From the NCBI GenBank assembly GCA_017163975.1, contig JAFFSR010000347.1, positions 9,944,001-10,008,000 of the forward strand: a stretch of 64,000 bases of DNA, in the 5' to 3' direction. Source of the stretch: Anastatus disparis (taxonomy: Eukaryota; Arthropoda; Insecta; Hymenoptera; Eupelmidae). The notes under the pieces are model-generated. The model was not told the DNA's origin. It did no database searches and saw nothing but the letters and a program-made list of their open reading frames with translations. The first letter of the stretch is position 1, and each line of letters starts with the position of its first letter. The position numbers and the translations under genes were made by a program. Below, piece after piece: positions 11,648-23,590 of the stretch.

Positions 11648-14480
11648 TTAAAGCCTAGCTCGGAGCAGAGGCTCATTCTCAAGGGAAAGGTAGTGCGAAT
11701 ATGTTGATGCCTTGAATAATGCCAACGATGAAGAATCTCTTAATGATGATGGTAGACCGTTCCATAGTTGCGATGACACAACCAGGAACGATCTTTGGTG
11801 TTACTCGGTAGATGAAAAAGGAATGGTTAACGGTCTCACATCACCCCTCAGTGTCCTCACAGGCCGGCTCCACAAATATCTAGAATAAAGATATGAAGGT
11901 GAGCATGACAAAAACATTTTGTATAAGAAGGTAGTAGCGAAGTAGTTTCTTCTACCCAAAGTGGATAACCAGCCTAGAGAGGACCTATAAACAGAGATGT
12001 GCTCGCGCCTACTTACACCATAGATGTAACGAATACCAGAGTTTACAATCCTTTAAAGCCTCAGATCGAGTTCAGCAGAAAGGTCAATATAGACCAAACA
12101 ACAGTAATCAAGTAAAGGAAACAGCAAAGAACGGATAAGATGCTTACGTAGTGCAATGGTGGTACTTTTTCGAAAGAAATTTAATCTATAGAGCAATGAG
12201 TGACTCCTGTTACACACATGCGCAATTTGGTCCTTCCAGTTCAACTTACTATCAAGCCATACACCAAGACTACGAACAGAAGATTCAAACTTAATAAGAT
12301 CACCGTTTATTGGAACACCAGTGATGTGTAATAAGGGCAGCATATTGACATAGAAATAAGATCCAATAATAATAGCCTTTGTTTTGCTCACATTTAATTT
12401 CAGATGATTTTTCGTCGCCCAGTTAACAATACTGACAGCTTGATCATTCATGAGAGCAGTAACAGAAGCCAACTTAGCAATTGGGAAGTGAATGTACACC
12501 TGAAGATCATCAGCATAGATAAGATGCTGCACATCGGCATGGAAGTCAGCAGCCACATCATTGATGTATATAGAAAACAACAGTGGACCAAGGACAGAGC
12601 CCTGGGGAACACCAGTATTTAATGTAACATAGTCAGATGCATTACCATCTGCATCAATAACAGCCTGCTGTCTCTCAGAGAGATAAGACGCAAACCACCG
12701 CACAACTGAATGCGAGATGTCAAGAGAAGACATTTTTCTGAGCAGAGAGACATGGCATACCGTATCAAATGCCTTGCTGAAATCAAATAGCAACAGCAAC
12801 GTCACATAGCGTCTGTCCATATTGCGTCTAATGTCCTCAGTTAGTTTCAGTAGTGCGGTCTGAGTACTATGTCCAGTTCGAAATCCAGTCTGATAAAGGT
12901 CCAGTAGCTGTCGTATAGTCAGGTAATTGTAGAGTTGATCATGGACTAGACGTTCAAGAACCTTGGACATAAAAGATAATAAAGAAATTGGCCTAATGTC
13001 AACAAAAGCTTGAGGAGATTTTGTTTATTGCAGTGACCAGTGAGATCTTCCAGCATGAAGGAAATAAGGATTCACGCAATGAGTCGTTATAAATGCGACA
13101 TAACAAAGGCCCAATGACCGGAAATGCCGCACGGACAAAAGATTGAGGAACAGCATCAAACCCTCTGGCCTGTGAAGTTGAATGACAAACAGCCATCCAT
13201 ACCTCCTCCAAAGTAACTTGATTAAACTTAAACATGGGTTTAAGTGGTTCATCTAGAGCAAGTGTATTCATGTAATCAGAAATGGAGGGGACCAGAGGAT
13301 CAAACGCAACACCACCAAAATACCGATTCAAATCATTAATTGAAAAAGAATGTCGAGAGTCACTACTGCTGGAACATACGCCCAGGTTCTTGAGTTCTTT
13401 CCAGATCTGTCTTGCGTCAGTAATCTTAGATAGTCTGTCGTGGTAATACAGTAATTTAGCTGATTCGATGCATGAATGGGCCCGATCTCGAGCATCTCTA
13501 TAACATATAAGATCAGCACGCAGCCTAGTACGTTTGAAGCGTCTGTAATGCCTATCTCTCTCAAAAATTAAGCGGTGATGCTCAGAGGTAAACCACGGAC
13601 GATGACTCTTGCTCTGTCGAACACGCCTAACAGGCACAAACCGTGAGATAGCTTCATTAAGATGAGTGTAAAGACATTCAAGGCGAGCCAAAAGAGAAGA
13701 GTCACCGTTACACACAGCACAATTCAGCGATCGAAAATAATCAAGAAGAGCAGCCTCATCAACCGCTTTATAATCATGATAAGTAAAATTATTAAGTGTA
13801 GGCCTAGAGAGAGACGACTTCACAGTCGCAGCAATAAAATCATGTCCGTCAATAAATGGTACATCAGTCTTCCAATAGTCAAGCAGTAAGTCATTGGCAT
13901 CAACAAGGCACAAGTCGAGCCACGTATCAGAGGAATAAGTATGATGCGTAGGTCCATAAGGCACTGAAAAAAGTGCATTTTCCTTAATAAGGCTCTTCAG
14001 GAACACAGAATCATCAGATTCAGAACACAAATTAGTGTTGAAATCTCCTAAAACTACCTTAGTACTATAATTGTGCATATGAGTGGTCAAATCAGGAATA
14101 AAGTCTGTGTTGGCCAAAAATAGAGCGTGAGGTGGTCTATAAACAACACCAACGAAAATGGGTGAAGCCAAGTCAGATGAGTTGACCTCACAGAAGAGAT
14201 ACTCAGGTAAACCAGGCTTACCACTCCTGCTTCCAGAGGATGAACAGAGACGCACAGAAGTGAGAGAGCAGTGTACAAATAAAGCAACACCACCTCCCCT
14301 GGTGTTACGATCCTGTCTATAAAGCACATACCCATCAAGAGCAATCAAAGAGTCACAAACTATCTGGCCCAGTTTGGTCTCAGTAACAGCTATTACGTGG
14401 AAATAAGGGCGAGAAGCCAAAAAGAGTCTAATCATCTCAATGTGCGCTCTAATAGAGTTGGCATTGAAATGACAAACTCT
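11648..14480 (-). pseudogene. Family B ORF2: endonuclease + RT, frameshift and nonsense codon
   Basis: The APE endonuclease occupies 14480 to ~13650 (FNANSIRA, VTETKLG, RGGGVALFV, VVLGDFN, SDTWLDL, DGHDFI). A linker follows, then the reverse transcriptase: FDFSKAFDTVCH, GVPQGSVLGPLLF, LIYADDLQVY (catalytic YADD) and LLDYCCLVY. A one-base loss near 13025 shifts the frame between linker and RT. At about 12052 a TAA replaces the glutamine codon seen at the same site in B1; the frame after it stays coding-like to the stop at 11648. The start is not visible; it lies between ~14590 and 14480 in a different frame from ORF1. Confidence 0.85.
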
Positions 14481-14596
14481 GAGACCATCCTTAGTAGTGA
14501 AATGATCATGAATAACCGATGAAATAGTATTGTTAGAAGGAAGAAGTGTGTTAGAGTGAGAAGGAAGAGAGAATGAGCTTACCCCAGTGTCAGATG

Positions 14597-15268
14597 TTAA
14601 GTGGCTACATCGTCGTTGGTTGATATCAATGAGAGCTTTGCTAAAAAAGCATCCAAGTCGTCATCCGATGCAACACGAATGGCTGCATCCTCCTTCTTCC
14701 TTCTGACGAAGATCTTACCATCACGCACAAATGTAAGGAAGTTGTACCTCTTATCTTTGGCCTTCCTGAGCACTCTCAACTTTAGTTGGTGCAATGAGTG
14801 TGGCAGATATTCATTGATGTTGATCAAGGAAGGAGTAAGTGTTTCCACTGATAAAGTTCCCTGCAAAAGGTCACTCCTGATCTTTGAGGTATGAAGGCTA
14901 CCCATCCTGATCTTTGCTCCGATGACAGATCGCGCCAACGAGGCACTCTTCATAGTGACGAGCAATGGCGTCGTAAGCAGCGGAGGACCACCTTGAGATG
15001 TTGTTGCAGAAGGAGCAGTACTATCATCAGTACTACGAGCTGTAGCAGGTCGCGACAAAGGTCGAACCGAAACAATGTCACTGAGAGCAAAACCAGAATT
15101 AAGAGAAGCCAATACAGCAAAGACACCGTTCTTCAGATCATTAAATTCATTAGGAACCAGGCCTCCAAACACCAAGTCTGATGCACGCTCAAGACGCTGC
15201 TGGCCAGCCGCCAAAACATCACACTGTTGCCGTAAAGATTTATTGAGCTTGTCCAATTCCTGTAGTTT
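14597..15268 (-). pseudogene. Family B ORF1, C-terminal half (FP-like domain)
   Basis: About 224 codons carry a short coiled-coil-like helix (LQELDKLNKSLRQQ), ERASDLVFGGLVP, and a C-terminal ~90-residue domain with ININEYLP, FLTFVRDGKIFVRRKK and DDDLDAFLAKL. That domain resembles the C-terminal domain of baculovirus FP-type proteins found in many insect non-LTR ORF1 proteins. The stop is at 14597. Upstream the frame runs on through the GA microsatellite as Leu-Ser repeats to 15460, which is not real protein. Its partner fragment is the plus-strand copy at 4758-5405. Confidence 0.75.
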
Positions 15269-15270
15269 AG

Positions 15271-15272
15271 GA

Positions 15273-15329
<57 letters not shown>

Positions 15330-15347
15330 AAGAGAGAGAGAGAGAGA
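15271..15347. repeat. (GA)n run truncating family B copy 2
   Basis: A GA dinucleotide run of about 75 bases stands exactly where the ORF1 similarity stops. It is the 5' limit of B2 on the minus strand. Confidence 0.95.
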
Positions 15348-15523
15348 GGTAAATGAGAAAACAAAACACCCGGTTTTTTTCTTAATTTGATAATTGGGTC
15401 ATACAAACCGAATATTGGCCCAATAATTATAGGACACGTATGGGACCTTCCCGCAGACATTCTCTATCAGATAAAAAAGTTTTTTCGAATCGGTTAAGAA
15501 ATGACGGAGTTATGAGGTAACAG

Positions 15524-15560
<37 letters not shown>

Positions 15561-15600
15561 CAGTCGAATTGAGAACATCCTCCTTTTTGAAGTCGGTTAA
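15348..15600 (+). other. Dispersed-repeat 3' end with internal A-run
   Basis: No ORF is present. The stretch has a 29-base A run (15530-15558), preceded by AATCGGTTAAGAAATGACGG and followed by GAGAACATCCTCCTTTTTGA and a GTCGGTTAAAAA end. From general knowledge this ending is a very common dispersed insect repeat tail, but I cannot name the family. The A run could be a retroposon tail or a slippage tract. Confidence 0.35.
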
Positions 15601-16475
15601 AAATGAAGTTGATCAATATTTTACATGAAAATATTTACTAAGTCGACTTAATCAGTTAATATAATTTAATGAATATCTATCTATCTATCTAAATGATATC
15701 TGATAAAAATGTATTCGTATATTTTCTTCAAAATTAAGGAGAGAAAGAAGATCTTATAATCAATTATACAATGAATATTTTTCTGACTCTTTTGCAAATT
15801 AAGAAGTTTTAAGTTATTTCCCTGTTGAAAATGGGAAAATTAATCAGGCAAGTTTCCTATTAAGTTTTTTTGTATATTGAATAATAACCTTTCACCAATC
15901 AGATAAGCTAAAAAATTCACATATTGTAATTTTCAAAAATTTAATTACATTCTATATTTTATTTATAAGAAAAATGATTCTATTAAATTTTTACTTTGGT
16001 TCGATAGTTTTGAATCAAAAATTCATTAAAACATTAATTAAAAAAAGATTTAGAGCTCTAAAATTTAATTTTCTTATTTTGGGATCCAACTGTAACTTAT
16101 TCCCTCAATTTTATCAATTTTTATTTTCTAACTGTGTCAGTGAACATGAAATATCTCATATACATATATACAAATGTATTATTTTATTAAAGATTCATTA
16201 AATATGATAAAAGAATATTTGAATAAAATTCAATTCAAATAGAATTCAAAGTTTTAAAAATAAATTTTCAAACGTTCTAACTTCGTATGCAACTTTTTTT
16301 AAACAATTTTCAAATAGTTACCATTCTCTCACATTAAACAATACACAACTGTGTTTGCGAATAAATTGTCCGTTTCGAAAATAATAAACAAAATTCATAT
16401 ATCGAGTTTATATGGAAACATTTTGTAATTATGACTGATTTCAAATCAATAATATTTAAGATTTCATTCTTTGAA
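15601..16475 (+). repeat. Foldback left arm (uninterrupted)
   Basis: It acts as the empty-site reference for both insertions in the right arm: CACAGTTGTGTATTG without the 77-bp insert, and TTACAATATGTGAATT (as complement) without the 1.7-kb insert. A TATC tetranucleotide run near 15675-15690 is mirrored at 20297-20310. Confidence 0.8.
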
Positions 16476-16618
16476 AATTCTATGTATACTTCTTAGTAAA
16501 ATAATGATATACTTTATATATAAACAATATTTAATCAAACACTTATTAATTTGGAATAAGTATTTTCTTATCCTAAAATTGTAATTTCTTTGTTTTAAAA
16601 AACAAAACTTCACTAATA

Positions 16619-17258
16619 AGGAGAGTGGTGCATCTTTAGATCACGAATATTTGCTTAAACCTAGGGATAAGTTTTCGAATGGCAAAATATGGGAAAAGCT
16701 AAATTTATAGACACTAACGCTCAGTATTTCCCTAATAACAGACAATTAAAGAATATCAATAAAAAAATAATTAGATTTTCAAACACTTATAGTTTATAAG
16801 CATTAATAGCTACAAGCTTAAAATTCTTTTTAAATAAAAGTTGAGCCCAAATCCTTTATAAATAGAATTTAGAGTATATAAAAATATTTTTTCCCCAAGT
16901 TATAGTGCAGTAAAGGTTGGATCTGAATTTTCTTTTCAAATCTTTAACTAATAATAAAAGCTGAAATTTGGTCCAATCTTTATTACGCTGTGACTTTTAG
17001 AAAAAAAAATTTTTTTATATCGTGCAAGTGCTATTTTGAAAGGATTTGAGCATAATTTTTATTTTAGTTTTATTAATGCTTAATAGCTATGAGTATTTAC
17101 AAATCTAATAAATTTTTTATTGATATTCTTTAATTGACTGGACTAGGGAAATATTCAGCGTTTGTGACTATAAATTCAGCTTTTTTTATATTTTGTTCTC
17201 TGAAAATTTATCACAAAGTTTGAGCAAAATCCGTGATCTAAAGATATGATACTCTCCT
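16619..17258. mobile_element. Inverted-repeat MITE-like element in the foldback centre
   Basis: Ends AGGAGAGTGGTGCATCTTTA and TAAAGATATGATACTCTCCT are imperfect inverted repeats, and the similarity continues inward (ATCACG near the ends; a TTAAAGAATATCAATAAAAA block against its complement, near 16747 and 17113) to a centre near 16940. It is about 640 bases, AT-rich and has no ORF. No clear target duplication could be assigned. Confidence 0.55.
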
Positions 17259-17833
17259 AGTAAATTTATTTAAAAATTAAATCTATGCTCAAGTATATGA
17301 GATATTACTTTCATTGAATATATCCTATACAATTATTAAGAAAAATAATTATATTGTCGTGTAATTAATTTAAAGAGACGTATAAATTACTGTTTAGTTA
17401 AATGAATGACATTGAACATTCAATTAAAAATATAGCTTATTATACAGTGCTAAATATTTATTTCATTTGAAAAAATATTATTTATTTATAATTTTAATAA
17501 AATAACATTAATTTAGATACATAAGTTTTAATTTAAAATCATTGATACCTTAAATTTAAAAATATTAATTTATAATTACATTCATGAAATAAAGTTTTAA
17601 TAAAATATTTGTTTGAAATTAGAAAAAAATTCTTACATAATTTTATAAAGTATGATTCAAAACAAAAATATAAATTCATAAATTTCTTATCCATTAGCAT
17701 ATTTATAGAATGAAAAATCATTTGATATTATTGATTTGAAAGCTGTTATAATTACAAAATGTTTCCATATAAACTCGATATATGAATTTTGTTTATTATT
17801 TTCGAAACGGACAATTTATTCGCAAACACAGTT

Positions 17834-17910
17834 CTGCCGTCCAAAGTATAAAAGTGGTTAACTACATTGGAATCCCATTGGAGTTAAGGTTTTCTTACTT
17901 TGGACGGCAG
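17834..17910. mobile_element. 77-bp palindromic mini-element, TSD AGTT
   Basis: The insert begins CTGCCGTCCAAAGTA and ends with its exact complement TACTTTGGACGGCAG. The interior is also largely self-complementary, so the whole 77 bases can fold back. AGTT stands on both sides (17830-17833 and 17911-17914), and the other foldback arm has a single AGTT and no insert. This gives direct evidence of insertion with a 4-bp target duplication. It is too short to encode anything. Confidence 0.8.
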
Positions 17911-18340
17911 AGTTGTGTATTGTTTAATGTGAGAGAATGGTAACCATTTGAAAATTGTTTAAAAAAAATTGCATACGAAGTTAGAACGTTTGAAAATTTA
18001 TTTTTAAATCTTTGAATTCTATTTGAATTGAATTTTATTCAAATATTCTTTTATCATATTTAATGAATTTTTAATAAAATAATACATTTGTATATATGTA
18101 TATGAGATATTTCATGTTCACTGACACAGTTAGAAAATAAAAATTGATAAAATTGAGGGAATAAGTTACAGTTGGATCCCAAAATAAGAAAATTAAATTT
18201 TAGAGCTCTAAATCTTTTTTTAATTAATGTTTTAATGAATTTTTGATTCAAAACTATCGAACCAAAGTAAAAATTTAATAGAATCATTTTTCTTATAAAT
18301 AAAATATAGAATGTAATTGAATTTTTGAAAATTACAATAT

Positions 18341-20059
18341 TGTGACGTCTGTTTAGTGGCGAGAAATTCTTTAATGAGCCTAGATATTTCTATCTAATAG
18401 CTCGTGGTGTTTTAATAAATTATACTTTCTTGGTTTGAATTTTGTGAAGTTAAAATTGTAGAATCAATGCATTAGTCAATTAAATAGTAATTATTTTATT
18501 TATTATTTGAATATTATTTTTATTTAGTCTTCCCAACGCTTATTACCTCCTGGGTGGTCAGGTTGACTAATAAATAAAATAGAAGAAATAATTGTTAAAC
18601 GAAACACTTGATTTTAATTAAATTAATATGAAATTAAATTGAAATCATTAATGATAATATATTTAGGATAGGTAATATGAAAAAAGGTAAAGAAATAATA
18701 TTACTCAAAATTAAGAGTACTTACTTTTATTCAATTCTACGACTCATAAAAATATTGGTTTTAATAAAATATGAAAATTCTTTAATAAAATTACTTATGA
18801 TTGATAAACCAATTGGAAATATTCGATTCACACTAGTACAAATTCAAATAAATATTTAATCTGTTTGAGATTTGTTTCCGAAGCAAATAATACAAAATAT
18901 TAATTAATAAGATTCAAACTTGTAACTTTGTAGAAAAAATGAATTCGAGAAAAATAATAATTGCTTAATAAATCCAACAAAATAATCTTGTAATGTAAAA
19001 TGAAGTTTGTAAATTTGAAGTAATTTATTTGACAAAAATAATGTATGTAATATTTGTAAAAGAATTATGATGTTTGATTGCTGAGGCGCTTAGCTTGAAC
19101 TGCGCTACCAGTACATTTTACACATTAGTTTTATTGCTTCGCTAAGGCGTTTCCACAAGCTACTCCCACTACAAACCAATGTCGTAGGAAGCATTTATTA
19201 ATTGATTTTTAATTAATTTAATAATAATTTCTTAAATTTCTATTTTTATTCTTATAAACTTTTAATTTTACTTCATTTATATTTGATTTTGTTTAAATTC
19301 GAATTAGAAATATTCTAATATTTATTTTTAAATAATCTATTATTTCAAGTGAAAAATTAATAATCTTAACAAATATTATTTATATTATAATATTGTAAAT
19401 TTATTTAGTTTTTGAATTAAATATTTAAAAATCAAAATCATTATTGAAATCAAATATTTAGATAATATTTATTTTCTTTTGAATGTGTAGATATTTTAAA
19501 TCATTTTCAAATAATTCATTTTACAATATTATAATTTACAATTGACAAAATATAAAATTTAGAACATAATAAAATATAAATTTATCAAAACTATATTTTA
19601 TAATACAATATTCTTAATAAGTCTGAATACGACTTCATAAAATAATTTAAATATTGTTATTGAGATTCTAATATTTATTAATAATTTGTTTAAATTAAAA
19701 AGAAAGTTAATAATATTTTCAATTGCTACACCTTTGCATTAAGATAGAATTCGATTCTTGCTGTAAGGTAATCTTTATCGATCGGACGGAAACATACGCA
19801 TATATACTCGCTTATATACATAGACATATTAATATTTTTAATAATCATTGCTATTTTTGTATTCAATTAAAATAATATAGAATTTAGTTAAATTAATACT
19901 TATTATTATATTTTAAAATGTTTCATTTAAATTTTAACTTTAAAGAAGAGTTCATCAATAAATTTAATAAACTCATTCATCCTAAATAAATAAAATATTA
20001 ATGCTCATAGAAAAAATGTTTTTTAAAAAAAATAAGAATCAGAATAGGGGGACGTTACA
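18341..20059. mobile_element. Solo-LTR-like insertion, 1,719 bp, TSD ATAT
   Basis: It starts TGTGACGTC and ends GACGTTACA, giving TG...CA termini inside a short imperfect inverted repeat, as LTRs do. ATAT flanks it (18337-18340 and 20060-20063), and the uninterrupted foldback arm carries the empty site. No ORF, primer-binding site or second LTR was found. A 4-bp duplication fits Ty3/gypsy integration. The length is high for a solo LTR but similar to the 1.5-kb LTR at 49792. A non-autonomous element is the alternative. Confidence 0.6.
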
Positions 20060-20386
20060 ATATGTGAATTTTTTAGCTTATCTGATTGGTGAAAGGTTAT
20101 TATTCAATATACAAAAAAACTTAATAGGAAACTTGCCTGATTAATTTTCTCATTTTCAACGGGGAAATAACTAAAAACTTCTTAATTTGCAAAAGAGTCA
20201 GAAGAATATTCATTTTATAATTGATTATAAGATCTTTTTTTTTTCCTTAATTTTAAAGAAAATATACGAATACATTTTTAATCAGATATCATTTAGATAG
20301 ATAGATAGATATTCATTAAATTATATTAACTGATTAAGTCGACTTAGTAAATATTTTCATGTAAAATATTGATCAACTTCATTTTA

Positions 20387-21938
20387 TTATAAATAATTAA
20401 TGAATATACTTAAACAAGATATCTAATTTTTGAAATTCGAGTAAATATTAAAGTATAACGATACATTAGTCCTTATTTAATTTAATAAACGTTTCATACA
20501 ATATGTTAATAAATAAAATTTTATCTAAATAATATTAAAGAATTAAAAAATTTACTTGTTTAATAATCATATAAATACTTTTTGAATGAAAATTAAATTA
20601 ACACATAATTTAAATTGACGTAAAGTATTAATATCGATTTTCGCAGTACTAGAATCTAGAAAGTCGAAGTATACGAACTCGCAACGTTGTCTCTGTGCTC
20701 GGTCTCGGCTTGCGGCAAGCGAGACGCCGACGAGTCAGAGCAAGCAACCACGCAACGCTAAAAGTTGTGACCGATTTCGGCTGTCGGCAGGGATGATGCT
20801 GCCGAATCGAAGCGATTGACTCGGCAATGCAGTCGCAGCGCTCCATTCGGATTCGCGTTACTATTCTGTACAGACGGTCGCAATGATTGACTGCGGTATA
20901 GTCACGCATAAACCTACTACGATTTTATGTATACTCATGCTTCGAGTGTTGTTTGCATCCCGCTAATACGATCAACTTCGCAGCGCTGGATTCGGTTTTT
21001 TTTTCAGTGTAGCACGTTTTTTATTTTTTGAATTTTTTCGGCGTTTCATATATCCACCTATACCGTAAAGCACGTAATTTCTGATTACTCAAGAGGTATT
21101 TCTGATCACACATTTACATGCAAAAAAGTGACATTTTTTCACATAAACGAAGTACTTCTTACTCTGAATATATTTTTTTTCATGAATTGAAAAAAAGTTT
21201 TATTTACTAAAATATTATAGATCATGATTTTTAATCAATAATGATCAGAAATTACGCTCTGATAAGGAACTACATCCTTTCGAGTACTATAAAAAAGTTT
21301 CGTCATCGCTGCCACTGTCGCTGTGTTAGGTATTTAGGGATCTTACTGCCCCTTTTAAGAATCGATTCAGCTAGATTTAACTATATTTTAGATTGTTTTA
21401 AACTCAAGAGCTGTCAGATATCTGGCCATAAGCTTCAAAACTAATTGAATTTAAAAGTTAAAGACTTCAACTTTCAGTAGAAATACAATAAAAATTAGCA
21501 TTGCTCCAAAAAAACAATAAACAAATACATGTTTATCTGGTGTAATAGGTCGAAAAAATATAAAAAGTTCAGTTAAAATAATACAACCCAAACCCTGCTA
21601 TGTTAAGATACAAGTATTTTCCCTTAATTTTTTGTGTTATTTCAGTGAATTACATAAGATGAACATGTGCTTATTTATGGACCTTTATAAAAATGATTAA
21701 TTTTTCTACGTTTCATAAAGTTATTGATATCATACCAACTAACTCCGAATCTATTGAGCTTTGGAGTTTATAGTTCAGATTTTTTTTCAACACGGAGATT
21801 TAAAGTTCTGATATACTTCTACTGTTATAATTATAAAAAATGTTATATTTTTCATAAGAAGTTATGCCTAATGTTTGAATATCATAATATTTCCTTTTTA
21901 TTTCTTTTTAATTAATACAATATAACTCATAATTCTAT
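20387..21938. other. No gene seen; AT-rich with one GC island
   Basis: It is mostly AT-rich. A GC-richer stretch at 20640-20990 contains a hairpin (GTCTCGGCTTGC near 20702 against its near-complement) and resembles degraded LTR or leader sequence. Short ORFs here are not convincing. Confidence 0.5.
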
Positions 21939-22265
21939 TGTTAAGTCCTGGCTTGCACCAGGACTAAATAAAGTGAATAAGTTAATTATTTAATTTATAT
22001 AAATTTATATATAAATTGCGTTCTTTTGAAATATTTGACTTATTTATAAAAATGCAGTCATTAAGATAAAGATGTATGAATTCTAGTGGTGGAAAAGCTC
22101 CACCAATATTTGGTTGAACGAAATCGCTCTCACAATTGAAAATTACTAAAGAATAATTTCAATACTTTCAGATAAAGAGTTTATTAAATAATTATATATT
22201 CTTACCTTGTAGTATTTCTTAGTAGATTGGTGCTGGATACGGTCAGACAAATGAATAGGCACGAT
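21939..22265 (+). repeat. 327-bp dispersed repeat, copy 1
   Basis: It has the same length as, and is nearly identical by eye to, 46566-46892. It starts TGTTAAGTCCTGGC, with a perfect 8-bp stem AGTCCTGG/CCAGGACT just inside the start, and ends GGCACGAT. There is no ORF and no target duplication. The matching limits in both copies suggest a defined element, possibly an LTR or MITE fragment. Confidence 0.6.
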
Positions 22266-23590
22266 ATGTGAATATATAGATCCTTGAGGTTTATTAATTT
22301 CTTTTTAACACTTTTAGTACAATAGATTTTCATACGCGTATATATTTTAATAATCGATGTATGTATATGTAGTATTAGCAATTGCTTTGAAATATAAAAC
22401 CTACGGGCAGTGTAAACTTGTTACCAATAAGAAACCCGGGGTAATGTTCCGAATATCATTTGTTTCATTTAGCTTCCATACTCATATTTGTTTATAAGAT
22501 TTATTATCTTTTACATCAATTTTTATTGATAAATTTTCTTGAAGTTTGATAATATGTTTCGTAATGATTTTTAGGATTCGTTTGGTAATTTCGAAATATA
22601 CATTTTGATTCTTTTCTTATGATCTATTTAATTTTGCCTAATAATGAAATAATGCGACTGTTCAATAACTGAGGAATTTTGATTTACCAATATTAATAAA
22701 AAAGATACGTTTATGACTTAACACCTCGGTGCTCAGGAGATTGCATATCGGAAGGATAGGCAATCGAAAATAAAAGATAAGTCAATTATTGAACATTTAC
22801 AACATTATTATTAAAATCTCAAAATTAATCAGGAACTGTATATTCAATCGATGTCAATGGATGTTAATCGATGGAGTAATGCTTATTATGCATTTTGACT
22901 CTTATTAAATGGTGTGGTTAACATGATAAATCTGGTTCATGTGGCCTTTGCCCTGTTCTTGTTTTGTTAATTTTGTAAATCGCATTACACTGTCTTTTGT
23001 TTCTTAAAAAATTATTTAATTTTACAATATACTTACTAAGCTAAGTTATCTGATTGATCAATAACTGCATATTTTAGAATAACAAATTTTGAAATAAAAG
23101 ATATGTCGTGACGTAACACCTTGGGGCTCAAGATGTTGCTTATCGGTACAAGAAGTAATAAAAGAAAAATTTGAATGTAATAACAATTTTTTTTAGTTAT
23201 TGATCAATTTACATAAATATCTTAAAATCTATTTGAATAAAATATTTTATTTGAATGTCTCAATTATTCGATGCATTTTCCATTATATAATTGTTAAGTA
23301 ATGTATGAGTATTTGTATGGAAAAAAAGGAAGATGAAAAATTCTTCAATTATATTGCTATTTTAAATTTGTAATATTTTAAATGATATGGTTTTTTTTTT
23401 CTAATAGAAGATCGCCTTAAATTATTCGTGATTTTGCTTATAAATATTTTTTCAATATGTTTATAAATCTTGTATTCTAGCTTATGAGATATTTCGTAAC
23501 AAAAATAATAAAGTTCAAGTTGCGATGTGAGAATTTAGTTATACTTAAAATTTCAATAAACAAATTATTAAATAAGTTAATATAACTTTG
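22266..23590. other. No gene seen; diverged tandem duplication
   Basis: Two related blocks can be seen: around 22660-22800 (GACTTAACACCTCGGTGCTC) and around 23060-23190 (GACGTAACACCTTGGGGCTC), each preceded by TCAATAACTG and followed by a TTGCATATCGG/TTGCTTATCGG motif. The offset is ~395 bases. The rest is plain AT-rich sequence. Confidence 0.45.

Larger units (their letters stand above)
11510..15268 (-). mobile_element. Non-LTR family B, copy 2 (most complete copy)
   Basis: Sense order is ORF1 C-terminal part (15268-14597), ORF2 endonuclease and RT (~14480-11648), 3' UTR with paired TGTACA boxes (11539, 11550), and a GATA tail. The 5' end is cut at a GA run, removing the PHD/coiled-coil half of ORF1. 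ORF2 carries one frameshift and one nonsense codon, so this copy is dead but informative for the family. Confidence 0.85.
15601..20386. mobile_element. Large foldback element with ~0.87-kb inverted arms
   Basis: The left arm (15601-16475) and right arm (17735-20386) are reverse complements over the whole left-arm length, starting at AAATGAAGTTGATCAATATT and its complement ending at 20386. An ORF-like stretch at 15974-16201 therefore reappears inverted at 18060-18287; it is AT-rich and not convincing as protein. The right arm is longer only because of two later insertions (17834-17910, 18341-20059). The centre carries another inverted-repeat element. No transposase was seen, so it is a non-autonomous foldback element or an inverted duplication. 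Confidence 0.75.
17735..20386 (-). repeat. Foldback right arm (two insertions)
   Basis: It is the reverse complement of 15601-16475 once 17834-17910 and 18341-20059, plus one copy of each target duplication, are removed. Scattered single-base and small indel differences from the left arm show that the arms are not freshly copied. Confidence 0.8.

Noticed and set aside
15974..16201. 75-codon ORF repeated inverted at 18060-18287
   Set aside because: Its duplication is explained by the foldback arms. Composition is AT-driven and there is no homology pattern.
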